Shown in pieces: positions 48,046 to 57,078 of a DNA stretch of 64,000 nt (its first letter is position 1; each line of letters starts with the position of its first letter). Source of the DNA: Anaerococcus degeneri (GTDB lineage Bacteria > Bacillota > Clostridia > Tissierellales > Peptoniphilaceae). Where the stretch lies: positions 1 to 64,000 of the forward strand of contig NZ_JAGGLO010000007.1 of NCBI RefSeq assembly GCF_017874475.1, written 5' to 3'. Both the position numbers and the translations under genes were made by a program. The notes below the pieces were generated by a model. The model was not told the origin of the DNA, ran no database searches, and saw only the letters and a list, made by a program, of their open reading frames with translations.

Positions 48046-50613
48046 CTAGTTAAGTTTGAGATTTGCTAAGTCGCTTGCTTTAATTACATTGGTTCTTTCT
48101 AATTCTGTCAGCTCGTCTGCTAAGAAATTGCTGGAAGTTTTACCTTTAATTAGATATTTTTCTTCCTTGTCTATGTTAGGATTGTACAATCTTAATAAAA
48201 GTTTGTCTCCATATTCTTCTTTTTTGAGTGTTGAGAAAATTACATTACCTTCAACTTCTAGTAAAGAATAATCCTTATCTAATGCTTTGTGATCTTTAGG
48301 AATTACAAAATTATTAGTATTATCTAGGATTTCTCCAGCTTGATATACAAAAGGCTTGTTTAGTGCATCATGGGCAAACTTGTGCATATCATAATAGTTT
48401 TTATCACAATCTCTAATATAAAAAGTAGTTTTGATAGTTTTTCCAATTATTTCGTGACCTAATTCTTTTGTGTATACACCAGAAGCACGACCAGGTCTAT
48501 CATTAAGGTCTTCTTTTCCTAGATAAGGAATTGATCTAAAAGTTGTGAGGGCTATTTTTGAATTATCTAAGATTTCATATTCCCTAACACCATCGCTTAC
48601 AACTTGCACAGTTTTATCAGAATTTAAACCAGCAAAAGAAATCATCGGCTCAATTCCTCTTGGTTTTTCATCCCACTTTTCATCTTTCCAATTAGAGTAT
48701 TTATCATAATCAACTTCTCTTATTATTGTAGAAAATTGATTATCAGATAAAGAATGGTCAGAAGAAATCTTGCTTGCTACTACTAACCTATCCCTGTGCT
48801 CATGGATTTGGTTTGTAGTTTCTTGGCTTACTTCTATAAATTTCTTTCCTTTGTATAGGGTAATATCTATTTTAGAAATTAAATTGGCATTTAAAACGCC
48901 TTTTTCCCTATCTTTGAGATTATATGGTAGGATTCTTTTGAGGTTAAAAGATAATTTTTCAAAGAAAATGTTCTTTTCTACTCTAATATTATCTACAGTG
49001 CCTTCGTTTATATACAAATCCTTGTTTGGACTTGAATAATCGTAAGAATCTCCTTCGTCACCGTTATTTTCTAGATATATTTCTGATATATTACTATCTC
49101 CAACAACTTTGACATGACCATTATCCTCTAATATTACTTTATAGAATGTATTTTCTATAAAATCGCAGGAAGTTTTATTAATTTCGATTTCCTTTAGCTC
49201 TTTAGATTCAATTATATCATAAGTTTGATAACCCATTGGAAGAAATGAATCGAAAATCATAACTTCAAACTTATTTAATTTATCATAATTATTAAGGTTT
49301 GAAGATTCTTCATTATTGACTCCTATTTCTTTTTGAGATTTTTTAAGGTCATCTGTAAAATCTTCTTTAGATAAGATTAGGTAGTCTATATTCTTGCCAT
49401 CTCTTTTAATTTCAAAATTTTCAAAAGGCACAAGGATTTCAAACTTAATGAAGCCATCCCTAATATTTGGAGAAAGGTTGTAGGCTTGGAATGAGAAATC
49501 TTTAGGATGTATTCTATCACCAATTCTCCTACAGATTAAATCAATGAGGTTAGAAGCATAGTCATAAGCTATATCGTAGCGATTTTCTATAAATTTATTT
49601 GTAAGGTCTGAATTGCACATTCCTATTGAATCGTGGGCAGAATTATCAAGCATAAGTCTCCAAATTTTCTCGATAATTTCTGATTCATACCTTAATCCTA
49701 AATTATAAGCTAAACTCATAAGTGGCTCTAGCTTGTGAGAAATAAGTCTTTCGAGTAAGTTGTTTTTATTTTTGAGATCTGCTCTTGTTGAGAAAATAGA
49801 CTTGTGAGTTCTAGAAAATTGTCCAAAGGTAAATTCACCAGAATATTCTTTCAAATTGTCTTTGTTAGCTTCAAATAATTCATCAAGAGAATCTTCTAAT
49901 GAAGTAATTTTTATATCCATTCCTGAAGTCTTATTTAATTTTTGAAGATTTTTTCTTATAGGTTTTTGATCTTCTCCATTAAATAAGATATATGGTTCTT
50001 TATTACCAAATTTTTTCAGTTTAGAAATTAATTCTTCAAAATATTCTTTATTAGCATCATTTGGAGGATATGCCATCACACCGTAGTGATATATGTTAAA
50101 TGATTTTATTTTATAGCCACCATTAGATTTCCAGATAAACTCTCTGTCTTCAAGAAGATGATTTGCAATTCCCCTTCTGAAAACGGCGTATTCTAAGTTA
50201 AACTGGTTAAATAGCATTGGTAATTGAGCACTCATACCAAAGCTATCGGGAAGGTATCCGATTTTTTGATATCCGCCATATTTATTAGAATCTTTTACTC
50301 CATAAAGAAGGTTTCTTAATATACTCTCGCCAGAAATTACAAGGGTGTCAGTTTGAGTGTACCAAGGTCCTATTATTAATCTTTTTTCTTTAACAAGTTT
50401 TTTTACTAATTCTTCTTTTTCAGGACGGAATTTTAGATAATCGTTAATTATAGATGTTTGTCCATCTAGTAAAAATGAATGAAATTCTTGACTTTCATCA
50501 AGAAAATCAAGAATTTCATCAAATACAAATGTTGAATAAATCTCAGACCTTTGGGATGTAAAATACCATTCTCTATCCCAATGGGTATGAGCTATCACAT
50601 TCACTTTATTCAT
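48046..50613 (-). CDS. mngB: alpha-mannosidase, GH38 (mannosylglycerate hydrolase-like, MngB)
   Basis: An 855-residue GH38 enzyme. Zinc-ligand motifs are HTHWDREWYF at the start and NSAHDSIGMCNSD near 330; the nucleophile Asp is in YLPDSFGMSAQLP. Length and start match MngB, which hydrolyses 2-O-(6-phospho-mannosyl)-glycerate after PTS uptake. With a fructose-family PTS upstream the substrate is a phosphorylated alpha-mannoside; the exact aglycone is open, and host N-glycan fragments are a possibility. It overlaps the permease gene by eight bases. Confidence 0.87.
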   Translation of the reverse strand: MNKVNVIAHTHWDREWYFTSQRSEIYSTFVFDEILDFLDESQEFHSFLLDGQTSIINDYLKFRPEKEELVKKLVKEKRLIIGPWYTQTDTLVISGESILRNLLYGVKDSNKYGGYQKIGYLPDSFGMSAQLPMLFNQFNLEYAVFRRGIANHLLEDREFIWKSNGGYKIKSFNIYHYGVMAYPPNDANKEYFEELISKLKKFGNKEPYILFNGEDQKPIRKNLQKLNKTSGMDIKITSLEDSLDELFEANKDNLKEYSGEFTFGQFSRTHKSIFSTRADLKNKNNLLERLISHKLEPLMSLAYNLGLRYESEIIEKIWRLMLDNSAHDSIGMCNSDLTNKFIENRYDIAYDYASNLIDLICRRIGDRIHPKDFSFQAYNLSPNIRDGFIKFEILVPFENFEIKRDGKNIDYLILSKEDFTDDLKKSQKEIGVNNEESSNLNNYDKLNKFEVMIFDSFLPMGYQTYDIIESKELKEIEINKTSCDFIENTFYKVILEDNGHVKVVGDSNISEIYLENNGDEGDSYDYSSPNKDLYINEGTVDNIRVEKNIFFEKLSFNLKRILPYNLKDREKGVLNANLISKIDITLYKGKKFIEVSQETTNQIHEHRDRLVVASKISSDHSLSDNQFSTIIREVDYDKYSNWKDEKWDEKPRGIEPMISFAGLNSDKTVQVVSDGVREYEILDNSKIALTTFRSIPYLGKEDLNDRPGRASGVYTKELGHEIIGKTIKTTFYIRDCDKNYYDMHKFAHDALNKPFVYQAGEILDNTNNFVIPKDHKALDKDYSLLEVEGNVIFSTLKKEEYGDKLLLRLYNPNIDKEEKYLIKGKTSSNFLADELTELERTNVIKASDLANLKLN

Positions 50614-51841
50614 AGTTTACCTCAGGTAGTTTACCCTTTTTAATTTGGTTATTCCTGTATAGTATATTTACAATAGCTATAAATAGGGAACCTATTAATA
50701 TGCCACCGACATATTGTAGTAGACCGGATACAAGAGGCCATGCCCATATTGCTGATTCTGGGAACCATTGAACAGCTCCAGTAACAACTGCAAATAAGGA
50801 TCCTATTACTGAACCGATTACATAAAGAGGAACTGTAAATGCTGGATTTTCAAGAGCGAAAGGAATAGCGCCTTCACTTATTCCCATGAACGCTAAGAAA
50901 ATTGAAGTTTTACCAGCTTCTTTAAATTGTCTATCATAAACTCTTCTACCTACTATATATTTATCAAGTATTGTTGATAAGCCAAGACCGATGGATGGAG
51001 TAACGATTGCTATAACCCTAGCTGTAATAGGCATTACTTTATCAACTGTAAACCCAGTTGCAACAAATCCTGCCGCTTTATTTACAGCTCCACCTAAGTC
51101 AAAGGCTGTAAATATAGATAGAAGGATTGAGTAAACTATTTGTCCACTTTGTCCTGCAGATTCAAGCAAGTTTTTAACTTGACCGTTTAAGAATGCACCA
51201 AATGGAGTTATGACGTATAGCATAAGTATCATTGTTGTAAGTATACCAATTAATGGGATAAGGAATGTTGTTTTGAAAGCCATCCAATTGTGACTTACTT
51301 TGATTTTTTCATTTAATAACTTTATAAAGTAGCCTATAATGAAAGCTATTAATAAACCACCTAAAAATCCAGAAGGTGCAGGGGTAGCGCCTTCAAAAAC
51401 ACCTTCGGTTAAAACTAGTCGTTCTATCGGCTTGTTTGCAACTATACCGCCCATAAAACCACATATTAATGCAGTTTTACCACCAATTGAGTTAGCGGTG
51501 AATGCAGCGAAAATTGGAATTGCAAAACCGAATAGGGTGAATCCAAATTTTGATAAAATATCAGCTAAGTTAAGCATTGTAAGAGAAGTTCCAGTAAAAT
51601 TACCTGAATTCATAGCATCAACTATTGAAACTGATGGATCTATTTTTAAAAATACATAAGGAATAAGTTGTGATATAGCACCTAAAAGTCCTCCCATGAT
51701 TAAAACGGGAATCATGTAGGAAATACCAGTCATCAAGTGTTTTTGAACCTCGGTAAATTTTGAATTTGAGGTTTTCATGTTAGAATTAATTTTTTTGGGA
51801 CTGCTGTTATCTGATCCGATTTTTCTTTTTGTAATTGCCAT
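50606..51841 (-). CDS. fructose-family PTS enzyme IIC (mannosylglycerate-type)
   Basis: A 411-residue permease with about eight to ten membrane segments. LMTGISYMIPVLIMGGLLGA near the start, GGLLIAFIIGYF in the middle and FMGISEGAIPFALENP near the end belong to the fructose/mannitol EIIC family. The IIA and IIB parts are separate genes just upstream, unlike the fused E. coli MngA. It supplies the phosphorylated substrate for the mannosidase. Confidence 0.87.
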   Translation of the reverse strand: MAITKRKIGSDNSSPKKINSNMKTSNSKFTEVQKHLMTGISYMIPVLIMGGLLGAISQLIPYVFLKIDPSVSIVDAMNSGNFTGTSLTMLNLADILSKFGFTLFGFAIPIFAAFTANSIGGKTALICGFMGGIVANKPIERLVLTEGVFEGATPAPSGFLGGLLIAFIIGYFIKLLNEKIKVSHNWMAFKTTFLIPLIGILTTMILMLYVITPFGAFLNGQVKNLLESAGQSGQIVYSILLSIFTAFDLGGAVNKAAGFVATGFTVDKVMPITARVIAIVTPSIGLGLSTILDKYIVGRRVYDRQFKEAGKTSIFLAFMGISEGAIPFALENPAFTVPLYVIGSVIGSLFAVVTGAVQWFPESAIWAWPLVSGLLQYVGGILIGSLFIAIVNILYRNNQIKKGKLPEVNYE

Positions 51842-51851
51842 AATAATCCTC

Positions 51852-52166
51852 CTAGCTATTTAAGTCGTCTTCTATTTCCTGGATAATACCATCAGGATTT
51901 TTAATTGCCTCAGCCAAACTTACTTCATAAACCTCATAACCTTCAAATCTCTCCATATTTTGAGGAGTGATAGCTGTTGATAATAAAATAACATCAGCTT
52001 CTGCTAGGTCTTCAGCTGTAAGTTCATTTTGGATGCCATCAGATCCTTGGGTTTCTATTTTGCATTCATAGCCCTTTTTTTCAGCCGCTTTTTGTAAAGC
52101 TTCCGCAGCCATAAATGTATGAGCTAAACCCATAGTGCAAGCACATAAACCAACAAATTTTTTCAT
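51852..52166 (-). CDS. fructose-family PTS enzyme IIB
   Basis: A 104-residue EIIB. The phospho-cysteine is in LCACTMGLAHTFMAAEAL, the typical fructose-IIB loop; IETQGSDGIQNELT is the following conserved block. One base separates it from the IIA gene. Confidence 0.9.
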   Translation of the reverse strand: MKKFVGLCACTMGLAHTFMAAEALQKAAEKKGYECKIETQGSDGIQNELTAEDLAEADVILLSTAITPQNMERFEGYEVYEVSLAEAIKNPDGIIQEIEDDLNS

Positions 52167-52167
52167 A

Positions 52168-52587
52168 TTATTCTCCTAATTCTTGTATTTTATCAAATAC
52201 TTCATCTTCAGATGCGTTTAGGCAAAAATCTCTAAATTCTGCATCTACAAGTTTTCTGCTGAGATTAGCAAGCAGAGAAATGTGAACATCTCCGTCTTTG
52301 CTAAATAGAGCGATAACAACCTTAACCATAGAGCCATCCCAATCAATCTCATCTTTAAGTCTTAAAAAGATTAAGGAAGTCTCCAAGACATTGCTACTTT
52401 TTGCATGGGGAATAGCAAAAGGTGGGAGCAAGGCTGTGCTCATGATCTCTTCTCTCTTAACTAATTCGTCTTTGATGGATTCCTTATCAGAAATTAGACC
52501 AGTCTTAAAAGCTTGGTCAACCAAGAAATCAAAACATTCGTCCTGATTTTTGAGGTCTACATCAAAGATAGCGTTTTCACGGTACAT
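52168..52587 (-). CDS. fructose-family PTS enzyme IIA
   Basis: A 139-residue EIIA type-2 protein; the phospho-histidine is in PPFAIPHAKSSNV. First gene of the mannosidase operon. The ATG at 52587 follows AAGGAG; the frame is open further upstream without a ribosome binding site. The ~150 bases upstream hold a weak TATACT-type -10 but no clear -35. Confidence 0.88.
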   Translation of the reverse strand: MYRENAIFDVDLKNQDECFDFLVDQAFKTGLISDKESIKDELVKREEIMSTALLPPFAIPHAKSSNVLETSLIFLRLKDEIDWDGSMVKVVIALFSKDGDVHISLLANLSRKLVDAEFRDFCLNASEDEVFDKIQELGE

Positions 52588-52732
52588 AACAATCATCTCC
52601 TTTATTAAAGTATAAACCAAAATTTAAAGAAATATTCATAATTTTCTTCACAGTTTCTTGCACATTTTCGAATTATTAATTATTAGATGCATAATTAATA
52701 AAACAGCACATGGATTTTCATTTCATAAGATT

Positions 52733-52758
52733 AAAAAACTGACCGTGAAGGGTCAGTT
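52733..52758 (-). terminator. terminator of the chimeric esterase gene
   Basis: ACTGACC and GGTCAGT pair; on the minus strand they are followed by TTTTTT. Confidence 0.7.
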
Positions 52759-52788
52759 ATAAATAATATATAATTTTGTCTTATAAAT

Positions 52789-53397
52789 TTATTTCCCAAT
52801 TTCCTCAAGATAATTATTGTATTCACCTTGCCAATAAATTTTGTCTCCTTCTGTGATTTTTCTTACGACTTTGGCGGGAATGCCAAAAATTTCCCTGAAA
52901 TTTTCATCCTTCATAAGGGCAAAGGCCGCAAGGGTCAAAAAAGAACCCGCCGAATCAGAAGTAAGAAAAATTTTTTCGGGATTTAGATTCAATTTGCAAG
53001 CATTATCGTAAATATAGGAAAGACCGTCAAGGACATCCTTGATTTGGTCCCTAAAAGTCACATCAGGAAGGAGCCTGTAGTTGATATTAACAACATTAAA
53101 ACCAAACTTGGCAAGATAAATGCAAGCCTGTTTGCAAATCTCCTTAGTCCCATAAACAAGCCCACCACCGTGGACGTTAACCACAGTAGGGAGGGCATTT
53201 TTGGAAGAGTTTTCATAGTAAATATCAAAATAATGGTACAAATTCCCATCATCCTTATACGAAAGGTCAGCAAGCACTTCAACCCCATCAAGACCATAAG
53301 AAGCACAAGCCAGACGCTTGCAATCATTTTTATTCAACATTTCAATAATATCTCTAAGACCCAAATTAGGATATAGGTCCTTTTTATTATCACTCAT
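52789..53397 (-). pseudogene. chimeric gene: esterase N-terminus fused to gamma-carbonic anhydrase tail
   Basis: The first ~170 residues copy the esterase at 45.2-46.1 kb, including HGGG and SDSAG, nearly base for base (52884 to ~53380 against 45627 to ~46123). At NFREIF the sequence switches: instead of the esterase C-terminus it reads GIPAKVVRKITEGDKIYW and EYNNYLEEIGK, the usual C-terminus of gamma-carbonic anhydrase/YrdA-like hexapeptide proteins. Acid and histidine of the esterase triad are lost, so activity is unlikely. The ATG at 53397 is preferred to a GTG at 53415. The frame is intact and has a terminator, so it may still be expressed. Confidence 0.8.
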
Positions 53398-53536
53398 AAA
53401 ACCCCAACTTTCCACCTTTTAATTTACCCCAAAGAGTGGAGGGCTCAAGATTTTAAGATATATAGGATATTGCTATTAAAGAAATATAATAATAGTTTGG
53501 AATAAAATTGTCATTATAAGTTGTAAATGTAACAAG

Positions 53537-53590
53537 AAAACACTTATACTCTTGGCTAATGTAGGCGTTAACTAAGAATATAAGTGTTTT
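53537..53590 (-). terminator. terminator of the muropeptide-type PTS operon
   Basis: AAAACACTTATA (53537-53548) and TATAAGTGTTTT (53579-53590) pair perfectly around a 30-base loop downstream of the EIIC gene. Confidence 0.6.
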
Positions 53591-53612
53591 AAGTTATTTT
53601 AATGAAATAATT

Positions 53613-54935
53613 TTATAGATTTTTTTCAGCTTCTAATTGTTCATCATAAAGTTGTTGATCTCTCTTTTTGAAGAAAGGATAATAGATTAATGTAGAAACT
53701 GTAAATGTTACTATTGCAAGAACAAATGCTTTCCAATCTCCACCTGTTCCAATAAAGGCATTAAATCCTCCAGGGATAGGCCAAGCGAATTGAGCTATCA
53801 TTGGTTTAACTAATCCAGATTTTGTAGCGAAATAAGCTATTGTTCCAGTTACCATAGGTGAAAGAATAAAAGGAACAGCAAAGAATGGATTATATACAAT
53901 TGGTAGACCAAAGATTATAGGTTCATTAATATTGAAAATTCCTGGAATTAATGCCGCTTTTCCTAAGACTTTAAATTGTTCACTTTTAGCGAATAGAACC
54001 ATTAGTAATACTAAACCTAAAGTACCTCCAGCTCCACCTATGAACATATATGCATTATCAAATCCACCTGCAAATGGAATATTTGCTCCTTTTATATTCA
54101 TTTCCATATTATATAGGACAATTGGAGTTAAGAATGCTCCAATTACGTTTGCATGTATTCCTACTAACCAAACAGCTGATATTAAGAACATAATTATCAT
54201 AGTTCCAATCCAAGATGTTGTTAAAACTGTTACAAATGCAAATGGTTTTGAAATGACATCAAAAACATCTGTTCCTAAACTTATCAAAATACCATTCACG
54301 AGAATCATTGTTACAGCAACAAAAAATGAAGGAATCAAAGCTGTAAAAGAATTTGCTATACCTGCTGGAATAGAGTCGGGTAATTTAATTACTATATTTT
54401 TCTTTACACAGAATCTATAAATGTTAACAGCAACATAGCTTACAATAATAGCAGTAAATACTCCGGTTGATCCCAATCTATTTGGGGCGTCACCTATTGC
54501 CCAACCATTAATAATTCCGTTTTCTGTATCTGTTAATAGTTTTAGACTAGAGTCTTTTGCAAATTGTGGCAATGTGATGAAAAATGCAAAGACTGATAAC
54601 AACATTCCTGAAATAGGACTTAGATTCAAATTTTCTTCTTCAGAAACTAATCTTGTGTATTCATATCCAATTACACATAAGAAGTATAGTGCAATAAGTC
54701 CTATAGATGCTGTAAGAGCAAGTAAATATATATCGGCAAATTGTACTAGATAAGCTTCATAAAAACCTTGCAATGGGGTTATTACTCTTGGTAAGATGTG
54801 TAAAACCAAAAACATGGATCCCACAATTGTAAAAGGCATAGCTGCTATACCAGCGGCTTGAACTGATCTTACAAACTTGATTTGAGAAAATTTAACCATT
54901 GGTTTCATTAAGTATTTTTCTAAAAATTCAAACAT
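53613..54935 (-). CDS. lactose/cellobiose-family PTS enzyme IIC
   Basis: A permease of about 440 residues with around ten membrane segments. FVRSVQAAGIAAMPFTIVGS, GIHANVIGAFLTPI and NINEPIIFGLPIVYNP match the lactose/cellobiose EIIC family. It follows the MupG-like gene with no gap. The IIA and IIB components lie at the other end of the operon. Substrate inferred from MupG: a MurNAc-containing disaccharide. Confidence 0.87.
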   Translation of the reverse strand: MFEFLEKYLMKPMVKFSQIKFVRSVQAAGIAAMPFTIVGSMFLVLHILPRVITPLQGFYEAYLVQFADIYLLALTASIGLIALYFLCVIGYEYTRLVSEEENLNLSPISGMLLSVFAFFITLPQFAKDSSLKLLTDTENGIINGWAIGDAPNRLGSTGVFTAIIVSYVAVNIYRFCVKKNIVIKLPDSIPAGIANSFTALIPSFFVAVTMILVNGILISLGTDVFDVISKPFAFVTVLTTSWIGTMIIMFLISAVWLVGIHANVIGAFLTPIVLYNMEMNIKGANIPFAGGFDNAYMFIGGAGGTLGLVLLMVLFAKSEQFKVLGKAALIPGIFNINEPIIFGLPIVYNPFFAVPFILSPMVTGTIAYFATKSGLVKPMIAQFAWPIPGGFNAFIGTGGDWKAFVLAIVTFTVSTLIYYPFFKKRDQQLYDEQLEAEKNL

Positions 54936-54936
54936 A

Positions 54937-56043
54937 TTATTTCTCACTTTCTTTTAATTTTAAATTAAATTTTTGCCATGGTTTTAAATAATCCAATATA
55001 AAAATTTCGTCATCCGCAATTTTGCCTACAACATTGGATTTGCCAGTGTTCTTAAATGTTTTTTTTGCTATTTGAAATTCAGCTTTATATTGTTTATATT
55101 CGTTTGAATTAATTATTATAGAACCTTTTTCTATATATTCTTTTGGATTGAATTTTGGTATATCCTCATTTTCATATTCTAATACTGTATTAGATGATCT
55201 GATTATATAATCAGATATGTCTCCTCTGTAGAATAATTCCGAATTTAGGACTATTTTTTTCATTATTTCAGGGATATTATTCTCTAGTTCTATATCTAAA
55301 GTTGGTTCTGTTAGAGAAATACTACTAATTTTTTTTAGCTCATCTTCTGTTGGATAGCAATTTGAGATTATAATATCATCAATTGAATCCATAGCAATGA
55401 AGTGTTTTAATTGAACATCAATAGGTAAGTCCCTGTGCATTTCTAGGGTAGGAAGACCCTCAGTAATAGGCCATGGTCCAAATGCATCATCATTTTTAGA
55501 ACATATGAAAGCTGCGGTTCGGATTTTTCTTTGGTTAAATTTAACCGTATTTCTATTAAAAAAGTCCAGGCTTATTCCGCTATGTCTTTGTGGATAAAAA
55601 TTATGGCAACCCATTAGATTAAATCTATTTGGGCTATAATCAAATAAATTATCTATAGAATGTTCTACTGCTGACATGTTAATTTCGATTTTTAAATTTT
55701 CTTTATTATATGTTAGACGAGATTTTTGCATGTTGTTAAATCCGCCATCTATTCTAATTCCGTCAGCTCCTATTTTTTTAAAAAAGCTTAAATCATTTAA
55801 TTTTACATCAAACATTTTAAAAATATTTTCGTTTGTGTCTACTATTATTTCAAAACCTCTATCTTTAGAGTATGTAAAAATATCTGTAAATGTTTCTACA
55901 ATTTCATCTTTGCTTTTGTTTGGTAATAATAGGTTTGAAAAAATTCTTTTAAATCCATATTTCGAAGCCTTGTCTATATATTCTTTCATATCATCGATAT
56001 TGGATTTGTCAGGATATATTGAAATACCAAGTTTTCTGTCCAT
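54937..56043 (-). CDS. mupG: MupG-family protein (DUF871), 6-phospho-N-acetylmuramidase-like
   Basis: A 368-residue protein: an N-terminal TIM barrel (GISIYPDKSNIDDMKEYIDK, ADGIRIDGGF, LMGCHNFYPQRHSGIS) and a C-terminal cyclophilin-like barrel starting near 235. This family includes S. aureus MupG, which cleaves MurNAc-6-phosphate-GlcNAc after PTS uptake. Here it sits inside a PTS operon, as expected. No murQ etherase is visible in the window. Named by family and context. Confidence 0.8.
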   Translation of the reverse strand: MDRKLGISIYPDKSNIDDMKEYIDKASKYGFKRIFSNLLLPNKSKDEIVETFTDIFTYSKDRGFEIIVDTNENIFKMFDVKLNDLSFFKKIGADGIRIDGGFNNMQKSRLTYNKENLKIEINMSAVEHSIDNLFDYSPNRFNLMGCHNFYPQRHSGISLDFFNRNTVKFNQRKIRTAAFICSKNDDAFGPWPITEGLPTLEMHRDLPIDVQLKHFIAMDSIDDIIISNCYPTEDELKKISSISLTEPTLDIELENNIPEIMKKIVLNSELFYRGDISDYIIRSSNTVLEYENEDIPKFNPKEYIEKGSIIINSNEYKQYKAEFQIAKKTFKNTGKSNVVGKIADDEIFILDYLKPWQKFNLKLKESEK

Positions 56044-56052
56044 ATAACTCTC

Positions 56053-56436
56053 CTAAATAGATTTGTTTTTGATTTTCTTATAACATATTAGCGTTAATAG
56101 ATTTGCTGTTGTCAAAGCTATTACTAAGTTGACGTAAGAATTTATTATAGAAAAAATAATATTTAAACTTAAAATAATTATAATGATACTTAGACATTTG
56201 TTTATTTTTATTTTATCTAGTTGTTTACCATTTAATACTTGAGCAGTATAAAAATTTATTAATAAGATTAATATAGGTATAACTGCTAGACTTATAGCCG
56301 ATAAGTAATCTTTTTTTACATAAAGATATAACGAGCAATAAACTATTAAGAAAAATGTTATTACTGAAATATACCTTAGAGAAAAGTAATTATTAAAATT
56401 TTTATAATTTTTTCTTCTTTCTGAAATTAAATTCAT
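56053..56436 (-). CDS. small four-helix membrane protein of unknown function
   Basis: A 127-residue protein with four hydrophobic segments, a basic N-terminus and a Lys-rich end; no family recognised. It lies between the IIB gene (one-base overlap) and the MupG-like gene, so it is part of the operon. It is too small for a known EIIC. It could be an accessory to the permease, but nothing in the sequence proves that. Confidence 0.65.
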   Translation of the reverse strand: MNLISERRKNYKNFNNYFSLRYISVITFFLIVYCSLYLYVKKDYLSAISLAVIPILILLINFYTAQVLNGKQLDKIKINKCLSIIIIILSLNIIFSIINSYVNLVIALTTANLLTLICYKKIKNKSI

Positions 56437-56750
56437 TATAAATTATTTAATACTAGCTGTGCCATGGCTTCAATGCCTGAAGGGATTGGCGCATATGCCT
56501 GAAAAGTCACTTGAGCAATTTTTTTGTTATTTTTTTCTGCTTTAGCTGCAAATTCGTCATATTTCATTCTAACTTGTGGACTTATTAGTATTAAATCATA
56601 TTCGTCAGATGTGAAGGGTTTATCACCAACTGAAACGGTGGTCGCATCCATTGTTATATCTTCACCTTTTTTTTGTAGGTACTCTGTAACCTTCTTTGCC
56701 ATAAGAGATGAACTCATGCCAGCATTACAAATCAACATTACTTTTTTCAT
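56436..56750 (-). CDS. lactose/cellobiose-family PTS enzyme IIB
   Basis: A 104-residue EIIB with the phospho-cysteine in MLICNAGMSSSLMAKKV and the block LILISPQVRMKYDEF. GGAGG lies before its ATG inside the end of the IIA gene, so the two overlap by 26 bases in different frames. Confidence 0.9.
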   Translation of the reverse strand: MKKVMLICNAGMSSSLMAKKVTEYLQKKGEDITMDATTVSVGDKPFTSDEYDLILISPQVRMKYDEFAAKAEKNNKKIAQVTFQAYAPIPSGIEAMAQLVLNNL

Positions 56751-57078
56751 TTTTTTCCTCCAAATCTTTAAATTTTTTATTTATTTTTATCCATCTTTTA
56801 GCATTATCCATAGCCATGGTAGCCATAGTTAAATGGTCTTGTGAATGGATTAAAATCACGTTTATCGCATTTTTTTCGCCATTTGCTTCATTTGTTAATA
56901 ATTCTGTTTGTATTTTATGGCAATTAAGGAATTCTTGGTTAGCTTGTTTTAATAAAGCTTCTGCCCTTTCAAAATCGTAGTTTTCAGCCGCATCCATGGC
57001 TTCCGATGATAGTGATCGGCTTTCACCAGCGTGAACTATGATTTGAAAGGCTATTTCATATATTTTTTCATTATCCAT
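56725..57078 (-). CDS. lactose/cellobiose-family PTS enzyme IIA
   Basis: A 117-residue helical EIIA; the phospho-histidine is in ILIHSQDHLTMA, with HAGESRSLSSEAMDAA in the first helix. It overlaps both the regulator upstream (eight bases) and IIB downstream. Confidence 0.9.
   Translation of the reverse strand: MDNEKIYEIAFQIIVHAGESRSLSSEAMDAAENYDFERAEALLKQANQEFLNCHKIQTELLTNEANGEKNAINVILIHSQDHLTMATMAMDNAKRWIKINKKFKDLEEKNEKSNVDL

Noticed and set aside
52650-52680. Sigma-54 promoter upstream of the mannosidase PTS operon
   Set aside because: CACAGTTTCTTGCAC resembles the -24/-12 pattern but points away from the operon, and the regulator lacks an AAA+ sigma-54 activation domain.
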